Origin: Marivirga arenosa
GTDB lineage: Bacteria > Bacteroidota > Bacteroidia > Cytophagales > Cyclobacteriaceae
Length of the DNA: 64,000 nt
Reading direction: 5' to 3'
Assembly (NCBI RefSeq): GCF_030503875.2
Contig: NZ_CP129968.2
Span: forward strand, 2,010,001 to 2,074,000
The notes below the pieces were generated by a model that saw nothing but the letters and a program-made list of their open reading frames with translations, had not been told where the DNA came from and did not search any database. Below are positions 17,881 through 27,780 of the stretch, piece by piece (positions within the stretch are counted from its first letter, which is position 1; each line of letters opens with the position of its first letter). The position numbers and the translations under genes are program-made.

Positions 17881-19062
17881 CTAATGTTCAAATTGGTTAC
17901 TGTACTTTAAAAGAGCGCGGTATATTTCTCTAACTGATTGCATATCGTTTTCGGTCTCAGATGAATTGGCGAAAACGATGATTCCACGTTTGTTTTTCTT
18001 CATAAAATAGGCATGAGATATAACTCCAGGATCGTTACCACTGTGTCCTATTTTTTCATCATCAATATTCCAAAACATATTCTTTTTAAAATTATCATTA
18101 CTAGGGTCTTTTACCATGTTTGCGTAGCTAGAAGCTTTTATAACATTTTGTTCTCCACAATAGCCTTTGATTACAGCAGACAAAAACTTACTAAAATCTT
18201 CAATATTTGTCATAAAACCGCCATCACCATAGGTGATAAACTCATAATTTGGGATTGGATAACCATACCAATATAATGTTGACCTATTTTTTAATGGATT
18301 GCTTTTTGAATGCCAACCTGAGGCATTCATTTGTAATGGGTTTAAAATATGCTTTTGAAGAAAATCTGTGTAACTAGCACCACTTACAAGTTCAATGATA
18401 TAGGCGGCTATATTGGCTCCCATATTACTGTACTTATAAGAAGTTCCGGGGGCATTATTAGAGAAATTTTCAGGAGTATACCATATTCCTGCAGTATTGT
18501 ATTGGTTTTTAATAAAGTTTGATGCAGACATCATTTTATTGTTGTTAAAACGCTTGATGTCTTCCTTTACATTTTGTTGTATATTTTCAGGAAGGTGCTT
18601 ATAAAATTGTGGAATACTATCATTAAATATATAAATCCTATTATAATCATCACTATCTAAAATACTCGATGTATGATTTGCTAATTGCCTAATTGTAATG
18701 GGGTTGGTCTTATACCTTGGATTATATATTTTAAAAGGTAAATACGTATTAATTGCCTCATCTAGCTGTAATAAATCAAGTTCCTGAGCTTTCATTAAAG
18801 CAATGCCTAATAACGTCTTAGAAATTGATGCAATAGGCTGTACAGTATTAGTTGTATAAGGTTTTTCTAGTTCTTTGTTTGAATACCCAAATCCTTTTGA
18901 ATAAACAATACTATCCTTGTTTAAAATAGCCACACCAAAACCTACAAGAGTGCTTTTATTGTAAATCTGCTCCAATTCGCTCGTGATTAATCTGCTTTGG
19001 TTTTGTGACACGCCCGAAGAAGATATCAAGAGAAAAATTATTAATGTTAAAAGGGTTTTCAT
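17881..19062 (-). CDS. Exported beta-lactamase-fold serine hydrolase
   Basis: The 393-residue protein has a signal peptide (ending near GVSQN, residue 21) and the serine hydrolase fold with S79-I-S-K82, a QLANHTS segment, YKYSNMGAN as the Tyr-x-Asn motif, and a late GHSGNDPG box. Family members include class C beta-lactamases, carboxypeptidases and esterases, and motifs alone do not separate them. It lies 17 bases after the isomerase gene and 5 before the esterase-fold gene, near the front of the operon running to 10151. Confidence 0.88.
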   Translation of the reverse strand: MKTLLTLIIFLLISSSGVSQNQSRLITSELEQIYNKSTLVGFGVAILNKDSIVYSKGFGYSNKELEKPYTTNTVQPIASISKTLLGIALMKAQELDLLQLDEAINTYLPFKIYNPRYKTNPITIRQLANHTSSILDSDDYNRIYIFNDSIPQFYKHLPENIQQNVKEDIKRFNNNKMMSASNFIKNQYNTAGIWYTPENFSNNAPGTSYKYSNMGANIAAYIIELVSGASYTDFLQKHILNPLQMNASGWHSKSNPLKNRSTLYWYGYPIPNYEFITYGDGGFMTNIEDFSKFLSAVIKGYCGEQNVIKASSYANMVKDPSNDNFKKNMFWNIDDEKIGHSGNDPGVISHAYFMKKNKRGIIVFANSSETENDMQSVREIYRALLKYSNQFEH

Positions 19063-19079
19063 AATTACGAATTTTGTTT

Positions 19080-19424
19080 TTAAACCATTTTTTTGTTACG
19101 ATAAGTCGCTTTCTCAAAATCCCTTATGTTTATAGAAATAATAGGTACTTCAGGAAACATTGCTTTAAGCTCTAAAACTATTTGTTTTGAGAGGTTCGCT
19201 TTCTGTTCTGTATTTCGGCCTTGCATAATATTGGCAAAGACATGGATGAAGTTATCACTTGTATTTCCAGTCGTATAATATTGGAATGGATTGATTCTTA
19301 CTTTAATGTCTTCAGGAGTAAAAAATCCAGTTGATTCAGCTGTATCATACACTTTTTGCATGATATTGTCTGGTGTCTCTAATTTAATAATCTGCTCAGA
19401 GCAGTCTATTACAAAATGTGGCAT
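19080..19424 (-). CDS. 5-carboxymethyl-2-hydroxymuconate isomerase-like protein
   Basis: The 114-residue protein begins MPHFVIDCSE, so proline is the residue exposed after removal of methionine, as in the catalytic base of the tautomerase superfamily. The length and the C-terminal pattern (ISINIRDFEKATYRNK) match the CHMI/HpaF family, which isomerises a hydroxymuconate in 4-hydroxyphenylacetate breakdown. No other gene of that pathway is in the window, so the true substrate may differ. It starts the tightly spaced minus-strand run. Confidence 0.83.
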   Translation of the reverse strand: MPHFVIDCSEQIIKLETPDNIMQKVYDTAESTGFFTPEDIKVRINPFQYYTTGNTSDNFIHVFANIMQGRNTEQKANLSKQIVLELKAMFPEVPIISINIRDFEKATYRNKKMV

Positions 19425-19532
19425 GATTAATTATTTTAATTAATGACTTAATCTTGATTTTACAGGGGTAAATGTATAATCCGGATTGTAGAAAAAAATT
19501 AAGGTATCTTAAGAAAGCATAAATGTCCCAGA

Positions 19533-20495
19533 TTATTTCTCTTTCTTTTCACCATAATTTTCCTCATCAGGGTCAATGTTAATGATGACATTTCCTTTTT
19601 TTCGTCCGGATACTATATATTGAAAAGCAGATTCTATTTCGGTCATTTCAAAGGATCTATCAATCACTATAGATAGTTTCCGCTCTGCATTTATAGCAAT
19701 GATTTCTTTTAATCTTTCTTTAGTAGAACTGGCAATTCCCATAACATAGCGATATGATGAAAATATATTTGTGATTTTTCGAAGGACAGAACTAAGATTT
19801 AATTGAGTGGTAACAAAGGCTCCTCTTTTTGCAACTAACTTTGAGAACTTGTGATAGTCGAGCTTTCCTACACAATCAAAAATAATATCAAATTTATGGT
19901 CTAGATTTTTAAAGGTATTAGTATTGTAATCTAATACAATATCTGCCCCTAGAGTATCAACCATTGTCATATTTTTTTTGCTACAGACTGCGGTAACATG
20001 AAGTCCTAATCTCTTAGCAATTTGAACAGCATATGACCCAACACTCCCTGATGCTCCATAGATCAAGATGTTTTGACCTCTTGAGGCCTTTGCAGCCTTT
20101 AAAAAATGGAGTGCTGACATGCTTCCAGTCGGAATAGCTGCCGCATGCTGAAAACTGACATCCTCAGGAATAATGGCCCATACATCTTTAGGACTAAGCT
20201 TTATATATTCTGCATGTGCACCAGAATTTTTATATCCAAATATTCTATCTCCCACTTTGAAGTTTGAAACATTTAGACCAAGTTGCTCTATTACACCCGC
20301 AAATTCGGACCCAGTTATTGGCATTCCTGATTGCAGCAGCCCCATTTTAATGCTTGCGACATCTCCTGTAGTAAGGGTAGAGGCTTTTACTTTAACCAAA
20401 ATTTCGTTGTTTTTTAATAAAGGTATTTTGGTTTCTGAGCTTTTAAATGAGCGAATACCCCTAGTTTTTATATAAAATATTGCGTTCATTTTCAT
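19533..20495 (-). CDS. NAD(P)-dependent zinc-free alcohol dehydrogenase/quinone reductase
   Basis: The 320-residue MDR-family protein has a GroES-like N-terminal half (GSEFAGVIEQLG, VGDRIFGY) and a Rossmann half with GASGSVGSYAVQIAK near residue 145. The zinc-binding cysteines of true alcohol dehydrogenases are missing, which points to a quinone oxidoreductase or enoyl reductase. A few charged residues follow the last strand. It lies 108 bases from the isomerase downstream, so it may be a separate unit. Confidence 0.87.
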   Translation of the reverse strand: MKMNAIFYIKTRGIRSFKSSETKIPLLKNNEILVKVKASTLTTGDVASIKMGLLQSGMPITGSEFAGVIEQLGLNVSNFKVGDRIFGYKNSGAHAEYIKLSPKDVWAIIPEDVSFQHAAAIPTGSMSALHFLKAAKASRGQNILIYGASGSVGSYAVQIAKRLGLHVTAVCSKKNMTMVDTLGADIVLDYNTNTFKNLDHKFDIIFDCVGKLDYHKFSKLVAKRGAFVTTQLNLSSVLRKITNIFSSYRYVMGIASSTKERLKEIIAINAERKLSIVIDRSFEMTEIESAFQYIVSGRKKGNVIINIDPDEENYGEKKEK

Positions 20496-20542
20496 GATCT
20501 TATCTTTTTAAGTAAATGAAAAGGTATAGTTATTAAGTTATT

Positions 20543-21247
20543 TTAGAATGTAGTTTTTTTAGTTCCCTTTGTAATTAGGTAAAGACACAAGCCCAACTCA
20601 GCAAACACGGCAAAAATCAAGACTAAAATTTGAGAGTATTCTGAATAGAAAGGAATGGTGAAATTGATAATGCAATTAATAAGATATGCAGATCCGGCAA
20701 CACCTATCGAATAACCCCAGAATTTTGAAATGATCTGAGATTTAATGATTAGATAGCCCATTCCAAAACAATTAATAGCAAAGAAAACGCCACTAATTAG
20801 GTATCCGTATTCAAAGGCTAATAAGTCATGTGCTACTGCAGATGCAATTTGTTGCTGCTGATTAAAATTTGCAATTGTAAAACTGTCCAAATACAGTAAA
20901 GGAGAAAATAGATTGAGTAGATTGATACCTAATATTGTGGCTTGAACAAGCCTAAATATCGTTGCAGTGATTGCTATTATTTTATTGACTTTGTATAATA
21001 AAAAGAAGAATGTTAAAGCGATTAGAACATCACTAATGACCATAATTAAATCAAGCAGGAAACCTACTCTGAATAGCATTTCATTATGAATAATATTCTG
21101 AATAGTTTCTAAAGGATTTTGTATATTAATCAATTCAGCTCTTACTGCCATGCCACTTAATAGTCCGCATATTATGATTATCAAGTATAGCACTCCTGTT
21201 ATTCTAGCTAATGCTGTTTGCGATAGATTTATTTGATATTCACTCAT
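20543..21247 (-). CDS. DUF4386 membrane protein
   Basis: The 234-residue protein has about six hydrophobic segments and opens with ARITGVLYLIIIICG, typical of DUF4386 proteins. Their function is unknown. It is the most upstream member of the co-oriented minus-strand block and sits 47 bases before the dehydrogenase gene. Confidence 0.8.
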   Translation of the reverse strand: MSEYQINLSQTALARITGVLYLIIIICGLLSGMAVRAELINIQNPLETIQNIIHNEMLFRVGFLLDLIMVISDVLIALTFFFLLYKVNKIIAITATIFRLVQATILGINLLNLFSPLLYLDSFTIANFNQQQQIASAVAHDLLAFEYGYLISGVFFAINCFGMGYLIIKSQIISKFWGYSIGVAGSAYLINCIINFTIPFYSEYSQILVLIFAVFAELGLCLYLITKGTKKTTF

Positions 21248-21776
21248 AATTTGGGTTTTATAATTATTTCCAAAATTAGAGCAATGGATTTATACAAAAA
21301 TTGACTTTGGTTAAGAAGAGAAAATGTAAGAAAAAAATTGTATGGTTTGGTTGGACTAAATCAAATCTACTGAGACCTATGACACAAAGGAACAGAACAA
21401 GACAAAAGAGATGAAAAATGAACGGGGGACATTATCCTTATCCCTTTTTGATATTTTCATGATTAATAACTTTTGCAGGATAATCGATTGACTCCGAAAG
21501 ACCAAAAAGCACTTTTACTAATACTTATACCGATTTTATATATTCACTGTAATAAATTAACAGTCAGTTGTATATGTTGAAATGCATTAACTCCTTCCAA
21601 GTGTACTACTCAAGACTTCAAAGGTCGATAAAACCTCTCAGGGATATTTGAGAGGTTTTTTTGTTTTAATTAGAGCCTGATTTACTACATTATTTATCGA
21701 TATTATTCTTTAAAACTATTTAGTTTAAACTTTTAAATCCTTAGTTATAATCAATATATTCGAGTTTAATTAAATA
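21248..21776. other. Intergenic region with orphan terminator
   Basis: About 530 bases separate the start of the DUF4386 gene from the first DUF3857 gene, and no coding frame is convincing. It should hold divergent promoters. A clear plus-strand terminator at 21632 has no gene ahead of it, so a short transcript may be made here. A sequence resembling Bacteroidota promoter boxes (TTTG at 21447, AACTTTTG at 21468) lies about 160 bases before it, but the match is loose. Confidence 0.45.
21632..21664 (+). terminator. Orphan rho-independent terminator
   Basis: The inverted repeat AACCTCTCA/TGAGAGGTT around a short loop is followed by a T-tract on the plus strand. The same CCTCTC/GAGAGG stem is used in the terminator at 27751. 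No reading frame ends just before it. Confidence 0.75.
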
Positions 21777-23777
21777 ATGAATTTCATGCTTAAAAGCTTA
21801 GTATTACTACTTTCAATCATTTTCCTTACTAGTTCAGTCTACAGTCAAAAATATCCTTTCCAATTAGGTAAAGTTGATAAAAGTCAGTTTGAAATAGATT
21901 CTTGTTCATTTTATCCAGAAGCTAAATCTATGATACTTGCTGAATATGGAGATATTGAATTCTTTTACGAGGAAAGAGAGGGATGGAAATACAAATTAAA
22001 TGTTCGTGTTAGAAAAAAGATCTTTGACAAAAAAGATAACAATAAAATAGAGAAGATTAATATAAAAATTCTAGACTCAGAAAAGGGCAGGCTTGCGGAA
22101 CATCTATCAAATATCAAAGGCTACATCTATAATATTGTAAATGATAAGATTGAAAGAGAAAAGCTTAATAAAGAGAATATATCTACAAATAGAATAGATG
22201 AAAGTCATGTGGAATATAGTTTTAACTTCCCTAATGTTAGAAAAGGAACGGTAATTGAATATTCTTACACTAAGACTTCTCAACTCATTAACAATTTAGA
22301 AACTTGGTATTTTCAAAAAGATATTCCTGTAGCTAGCAGTGTATTTATGTATTCACTCCCTGAGTGGTTTAATTATCAGTCTATTCAATTAGGTAATCGC
22401 TTTTTAACTGAATTTAAAACTGAAAATTTTCAAAGGGACTACAGAGTTTCATGGTCTAATTTAGGTAAAGATGGTAAACGAAATAGAGGTAGTACTACTA
22501 TGAGGTCAAATAATCAGGTTACTTATTTAGTAGCTGAAGATGTACCTCCTTTACCAGATGAGCCATTTATGAATAATAAGGATGATTTACTAAGTAGAAT
22601 AGAGTTTCAGTTAATGTCCATAAACTTTCCTGATGGACCAGTAGATATCATCAATGGGGACTATGCCAAATTTTCAAACGAATTAATGTCAATCAGTTAT
22701 TTTGGAAAGAGATTATCGCAGGGAAGGTTTATCAAAGATTTAAAATTTGACGCAGATAATGATAAAGAAAAGGCTTTACAAATATATAAACATTTAAACG
22801 GTAGACTTTCATGGAATGGAAAATATTCGTTCGCAAGTAATAAATCAAGCAAAACAATATATGATGAAAAAGAAGGAAGCGTTGGGGATTTGAATTTAAG
22901 TTTGATAGCTGCGCTAAAAGAAGTTGGTATTGAATCACATCCAGTAATTTTAAGTACGAGAGGAAATGGAATACCACATCCAATATATCCTTCATTCGAT
23001 CATTTTAATTATGTAATAGCATATCTAAATGTAGATGGAGAAGATATCTTATGTGATTTATCATCAGATTTACCTTTTGGACAATTACCTATGAGGTGCA
23101 GAAATGGAAAAGGGTGGTTGGTGAATAATTCTGATAGTAAATGGATTGATTTAAAGCATAATTCTAATTATGCTCAAATGAACGTGATTAAAGCTGAAAT
23201 AAGGAAAGATTCAATTATAAAATACATTACAAGAAGAAGTGATGGTTATGCTGCAATAAATAGTTTTAAAGATATAAAAGAATACACAAAAGAAGGTTTA
23301 ATTGAAAAATTAAAATCAAATTATGAGCATGAAGAAGTCAGTAATATAACGGTATCAGATATTGACTATTCGAATTCTTTTGATTTAAAATATGAGGTTA
23401 AGTCTCGGTTAAATAATCTTGATATTATAAATTTAGAAATCCCTACAATTGGTACTATAAAGAATAATCCTTTTATTAAAGAAGAACGATTCTCTACTGT
23501 TGATTTTGCATATCAACAAAACTACAGAGTATATGCTACATATCTCATTCCAGAAGAGTATGAGGCTGAATTGCCAAAAAGCGTATTAATAAAAATTCCA
23601 GATAATGGAGGTCAGTTTATTTTTCAAGTCAGTCAAAGTAAAAACACAATTAGTATAAGAAGTGATATCATGATTATGAAAACAGAATTTTTACCTCAGG
23701 AATACCAACAACTCAAACAATTTTATGAGCTTATTGAGGAAAAGCATAATGAGAGGATCGTTCTAAGGAAATTATAG
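21777..23777 (+). CDS. Exported DUF3857 protein with degenerate transglutaminase domain
   Basis: The 666-residue protein starts with a signal peptide (to about VYSQKY, residue 24). An N-terminal DUF3857 domain (about 60-260, with NVRKGTVIEYSY) is followed by a transglutaminase-like domain (about 330-430). At the catalytic cysteine position the sequence reads G370-D-L372-N, and the position of the catalytic histidine is Y412. Catalysis is therefore unlikely, and it may be a structural or binding protein in the periplasm. A close paralogue follows at 23878. An alternative ATG at 21786 would also leave a complete signal peptide. Confidence 0.85.
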   Translation: MNFMLKSLVLLLSIIFLTSSVYSQKYPFQLGKVDKSQFEIDSCSFYPEAKSMILAEYGDIEFFYEEREGWKYKLNVRVRKKIFDKKDNNKIEKINIKILDSEKGRLAEHLSNIKGYIYNIVNDKIEREKLNKENISTNRIDESHVEYSFNFPNVRKGTVIEYSYTKTSQLINNLETWYFQKDIPVASSVFMYSLPEWFNYQSIQLGNRFLTEFKTENFQRDYRVSWSNLGKDGKRNRGSTTMRSNNQVTYLVAEDVPPLPDEPFMNNKDDLLSRIEFQLMSINFPDGPVDIINGDYAKFSNELMSISYFGKRLSQGRFIKDLKFDADNDKEKALQIYKHLNGRLSWNGKYSFASNKSSKTIYDEKEGSVGDLNLSLIAALKEVGIESHPVILSTRGNGIPHPIYPSFDHFNYVIAYLNVDGEDILCDLSSDLPFGQLPMRCRNGKGWLVNNSDSKWIDLKHNSNYAQMNVIKAEIRKDSIIKYITRRSDGYAAINSFKDIKEYTKEGLIEKLKSNYEHEEVSNITVSDIDYSNSFDLKYEVKSRLNNLDIINLEIPTIGTIKNNPFIKEERFSTVDFAYQQNYRVYATYLIPEEYEAELPKSVLIKIPDNGGQFIFQVSQSKNTISIRSDIMIMKTEFLPQEYQQLKQFYELIEEKHNERIVLRKL

Positions 23778-23877
23778 TATTATAGTTAACAATATTTTTA
23801 ACCGTTAGATATGTATTTACTAATCTTTTAATATTTAATTTTATCAATTATCTTGCTAACATTAAATATTAATTATT

Positions 23878-25869
23878 ATGCTAAAAAACTTATTACTGAT
23901 TATTTCAACTGTTTTCCTTACTACAGTAGTTTCTGGTCAAAGATATCCATTCAAAGTAGGGAAAATAGATAAAAGTGAATTTGGTCCCGATTCCTGTTCA
24001 TTTTATCCCGAAGCAAACTCAATGATCATTTCTGAATACGGAGATTTAGATTTCTTTTATACAGAGCAAGACGGATGGAAATATAAACTTAGGGTTGGGG
24101 TTAGGAAGAAAGTATTTGATATTACTGACGCTGATGATGTAGCAAATATAAAAATAAGAGCATATGAACCTGAAAAGGGAATGTCAAAAGAAGAGATAGG
24201 CTCAATTAAAGCATATTCCTACAATATTGTTGATGGTAAAATTGAAGAAACTAAATTAAGATCAAAAGAGGTATTTAAGAAACGTCTAAGTGATTATTGG
24301 GTTGAATATAGTTTTGCAATTCCAAATGTTAAAAAAGGTACTGTAATCGAATATTATTACGAAAAGGACTCTGATTACATCACAAATTTACATACATGGC
24401 ATTTTCAAAAAGATATTCCGGTAGCCTACAGTGAATTCAGATATTCATTACCTGAGTGGTTTAATTATCAAGCCAATCAATTGGGGAATCTTGTTTTAGC
24501 AGAATTTGAAAATGAGGAGAGGAGAAATGATTATAGAATAAGCTGGAATAATATTGGAAGTGATGGTAAAATAAATAGAGGAAGTGGTACAATGACATCT
24601 AATGATAGATTCTCTAGAATGATAGCTAAAAATATTTTACCATTAGAAGATGAGCCCTATATGAATAATCGAAGTGATGTGCCAAGTCGCATAGAATTTC
24701 AATTAATCTCTACAAATTTCCCAAACAGTGCTATGGAAATGGTAGCAGGCAATTATCCTACTTTTAATAAAGAAATGCTTCAAAGTTCTTCTCTTGGAAG
24801 AACCATCGAGAATGGTCGGTTTATTAAAGATTTTGAGCCTTCAAGTTCAGAAGAGCTTGGAAAAGCAGTTGAAATCTATAATCATTTGAATAAACTTTTA
24901 AGTTGGAATGAGGTTTATACTTTTTTAAGTAGTGATGCAGGTAGAAAGGTCTATAATGATGAGGTGGGTAATGTTGCAGGTCTTAACCTAACCCTTATTG
25001 CAGCATTAAGAGAACATGGAATCAATGCTTTTCCGGTTATTTTAAGTACAAGAGGAAATGGAACTGTTCATCCAGTTTATCCGTCTTACAATGATTTTAA
25101 TTATTTAATTGCTCTAGTTCAAATTGGAGAAAAGAGCTTCTTTTGTGATTTAACAAGTGGACTTTCATTTGGGTTACTACCAAGAAGATGCAGAAATGGG
25201 AATGGTTGGATGGTTAGTGAAAGTGGGGGGGCTTGGATAAACCTTAAACAAAACTCCACTTACTCTAATTACGCAATGATAAAAACTACAGTAGGGTTTG
25301 ATTCTATAGTAAGCGAAGTCAGCACTAGGGAAAAAGGTTATGCTGCTATTCAAACAATAAATTCTATAAAAAAAGAATCATTAGAAAAATATCAAAATGA
25401 ATTTTCTTCAGAATTTGAAAACTATGAATTTTCCAAATTTGGGGTATCAGAATTAGATTATTCACAACCCATAGATTTGAAATTTAATTTATCAAAATCA
25501 ACCGGTGGGAATGAGGTGATTTATCTTGAGACACCCACTTGGAGTACAATTGAAAAAAATCCTTTTAAACAAGAAAATAGGTTTTCATCTATTGACTTTG
25601 CCTATTCCCAAAGCTATACTGTATTTAATACATTAACCATACCTGATGGATACAATGCAGAATTGCCAGAAAGCATACTAGTTCGATTACCCGGAGAGGC
25701 AGGTTCATTTGTTTTTCAAGTTAGCCAAAATGGAAACATAATAAACTTTAAAAGTGATGTTAAAATAGACAAAACCTTATTTTCAACTTTAGAATATCAG
25801 CATCTTAAACAATTCTATGAACTCATTGAGAAGAAGCATTCAGAACTAATTATTTTGAAAAAGATATGA
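23878..25869 (+). CDS. Exported DUF3857 protein with degenerate transglutaminase domain (second copy)
   Basis: The 663-residue protein is a paralogue of the preceding gene, sharing long stretches (YPFKVGKIDKSEF, ILSTRGNG, PRRCRNGNGWMV). It has a signal peptide ending near VVSGQR. The catalytic cysteine position reads V-A-G-L369-N and the histidine position is again tyrosine (FNYLIA). The order and spacing suggest tandem duplication. Its last codons overlap the next gene by 4 bases (ATGA), so the second and third genes are coupled. Confidence 0.85.
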   Translation: MLKNLLLIISTVFLTTVVSGQRYPFKVGKIDKSEFGPDSCSFYPEANSMIISEYGDLDFFYTEQDGWKYKLRVGVRKKVFDITDADDVANIKIRAYEPEKGMSKEEIGSIKAYSYNIVDGKIEETKLRSKEVFKKRLSDYWVEYSFAIPNVKKGTVIEYYYEKDSDYITNLHTWHFQKDIPVAYSEFRYSLPEWFNYQANQLGNLVLAEFENEERRNDYRISWNNIGSDGKINRGSGTMTSNDRFSRMIAKNILPLEDEPYMNNRSDVPSRIEFQLISTNFPNSAMEMVAGNYPTFNKEMLQSSSLGRTIENGRFIKDFEPSSSEELGKAVEIYNHLNKLLSWNEVYTFLSSDAGRKVYNDEVGNVAGLNLTLIAALREHGINAFPVILSTRGNGTVHPVYPSYNDFNYLIALVQIGEKSFFCDLTSGLSFGLLPRRCRNGNGWMVSESGGAWINLKQNSTYSNYAMIKTTVGFDSIVSEVSTREKGYAAIQTINSIKKESLEKYQNEFSSEFENYEFSKFGVSELDYSQPIDLKFNLSKSTGGNEVIYLETPTWSTIEKNPFKQENRFSSIDFAYSQSYTVFNTLTIPDGYNAELPESILVRLPGEAGSFVFQVSQNGNIINFKSDVKIDKTLFSTLEYQHLKQFYELIEKKHSELIILKKI

Positions 25870-27734
25870 GAACATTTTTTTTTACGATTTTATTCTGTCT
25901 AACAAATTTTATTGGATATTCTAGCAGTTCTATAAAAGTGAACTCAACAGTAATAAATAGTAAAAAGACATTTACTATTCATGCAGATAATAAATCGGTA
26001 ATTAACTATGAATATTCTGCCATTATTCATAATAAATATGCATCTAGAGCAAAACAAGTTATGATTCCATACGATGATTTTACTGAAGTAGAAGATGCAG
26101 AGGTATTAATTCTTTCATTAGATGGTAGCAAAATAGATAAGATTAATCTAAAAGATTTTCAAGATTATGCTATGGGCTCAGGAAGTTTGGCTTCAGATGC
26201 CAGAGTGAAATATTATGAGCCTTCTTTGAGTTCATATCCTTATATTATTAAGATAAGTTATGAAGTCACAAAAACCGGCTCTCTTCATTTTCCTGTTTGG
26301 CAACCTGTTTTTGAAGAAAATATGGAAGTAAAAAGGGCTTCTTTTACAGTGGTGGATAAATCTAATTATGATTTTCATTATAAAGCTTTCAAGCTAAATG
26401 AACCCGAGATTACTATAGAAGGAAATACTAAAACATATGCATGGGAAGTTAAAGATTTAGATGCGATTGAGTTTGAATATTTTAATAACTATTTAGCTGA
26501 CTATGCACCATTATTACAAACTGCACCTAATTTTTTTCAAATGGATGGATTTAAAGGAAGTATGCATTCATGGAAAGATTTTGGAAAATGGATTTCAATA
26601 TTAAATGCTGAAAGACAAAGCTTAGAAGGAGTAGACCTATCAGATTTAGATCAAAGAGTTTTAAAGGCTTCATCTCAAATGGAGAAAATTGCCATTGTGT
26701 ATGACTACCTACAAAATAATAATCGATATGTAAGTATTCAATTAGGAATCGGGGGTTGGCAACCCTTTGAAGCGTCTTTTGTACATGAAAAGAAATATGG
26801 AGATTGTAAAGCACTATCGAATTATACTCAAGTTTTGCTTGATAGATATGGTATTAGTAGTTATTACACTCTTATTAAGGCTGGTGCTCATCCTACATCA
26901 ATAAATGAGGATTTTCCTAATGCACATTTCAATCATGCAATAGTTAGTGTTCCTATGGAATCAGATACTATTTTTCTTGAATGCACTTCTCAAACTAACC
27001 CATTTGGCTATATAGGTAAATTTACCAGTGATAGAAATGCTCTTATGATTACTCCAGAAGGAGGAAAATTAATACATACTACTAAATATGAACCAGAGGA
27101 CAATCTTCAAATTACTAAAGTAGAAGTTGATCTTTCTAATGCAATAACTTCTGTAGATTTTTCTAGGAGCTATACTGGAATTGAAATTGATAATTATGGA
27201 TTTCATAATTTATATGTGAAAGATAGTAAATCAATTGAAGATTGGATGCGGAGAAATCATGAATGGGGCGGAGCTAAATTAGAGAATATAGAGCTCAAGG
27301 AAGTACAGGAAGGAAAGGTACCAAAAGCAGGATATAGTCTTATTATAAGTTCTGATAATGAATATGTGAAAATGGGGGATAGAAAATTTTTAAATCCATC
27401 TCGATATTTAGATAATTTTTTACCTCATATAAATGATTTGGAAAGGAATACTCCTATAAAAGTGAGATATGGATTTAGTCAGAATGACACTATTGTGTAT
27501 AAACTAGGAGAGTATCATCAATTGGAGTCTAAATTTGACGAGTTAGAATTTAGGAATAAGTATGGGAGCTATACTCGAAAACTAACAAAAAATGCTGAAG
27601 AAGTGATTTATACAAGGCAATTCATTTTTAATGATGGAGAATATCCTAAAGAAGAATATAAGGAATTTCTAGAATTTATAAATAAAGTAAGAAGAGCCGA
27701 TAACGAAAAGTTTGTATTATTAAGTAAAACTTGA
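25866..27734 (+). CDS. Exported DUF3857/transglutaminase-domain protein with intact cysteine
   Basis: The 622-residue protein has a signal peptide (to about YSSSS, residue 21), a DUF3857 domain (about 30-240), and a transglutaminase-like domain (about 280-390). Here the catalytic positions are kept: C314 in YGDCKALS and H357 in FNHAIV. Glutamate E372 is found where aspartate is usual. In contrast to its two upstream paralogues, it could be a working peptidase or transglutaminase. It overlaps the upstream gene by 4 bases and ends at a hairpin terminator. Confidence 0.87.
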   Translation: MRTFFFTILFCLTNFIGYSSSSIKVNSTVINSKKTFTIHADNKSVINYEYSAIIHNKYASRAKQVMIPYDDFTEVEDAEVLILSLDGSKIDKINLKDFQDYAMGSGSLASDARVKYYEPSLSSYPYIIKISYEVTKTGSLHFPVWQPVFEENMEVKRASFTVVDKSNYDFHYKAFKLNEPEITIEGNTKTYAWEVKDLDAIEFEYFNNYLADYAPLLQTAPNFFQMDGFKGSMHSWKDFGKWISILNAERQSLEGVDLSDLDQRVLKASSQMEKIAIVYDYLQNNNRYVSIQLGIGGWQPFEASFVHEKKYGDCKALSNYTQVLLDRYGISSYYTLIKAGAHPTSINEDFPNAHFNHAIVSVPMESDTIFLECTSQTNPFGYIGKFTSDRNALMITPEGGKLIHTTKYEPEDNLQITKVEVDLSNAITSVDFSRSYTGIEIDNYGFHNLYVKDSKSIEDWMRRNHEWGGAKLENIELKEVQEGKVPKAGYSLIISSDNEYVKMGDRKFLNPSRYLDNFLPHINDLERNTPIKVRYGFSQNDTIVYKLGEYHQLESKFDELEFRNKYGSYTRKLTKNAEEVIYTRQFIFNDGEYPKEEYKEFLEFINKVRRADNEKFVLLSKT

Positions 27735-27750
27735 TTAGTGAACTTCAAAG

Positions 27751-27780
27751 CCTCTCAATTCACAATCGAGAGGTTTTTTT
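27751..27780 (+). terminator. Rho-independent terminator after DUF3857 operon
   Basis: A CCTCTC/GAGAGG stem, extended by an inner ATT/AAT pairing, is followed by an eight-T run. It lies between convergent genes, 17 bases after the DUF3857 gene stop. Confidence 0.85.
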
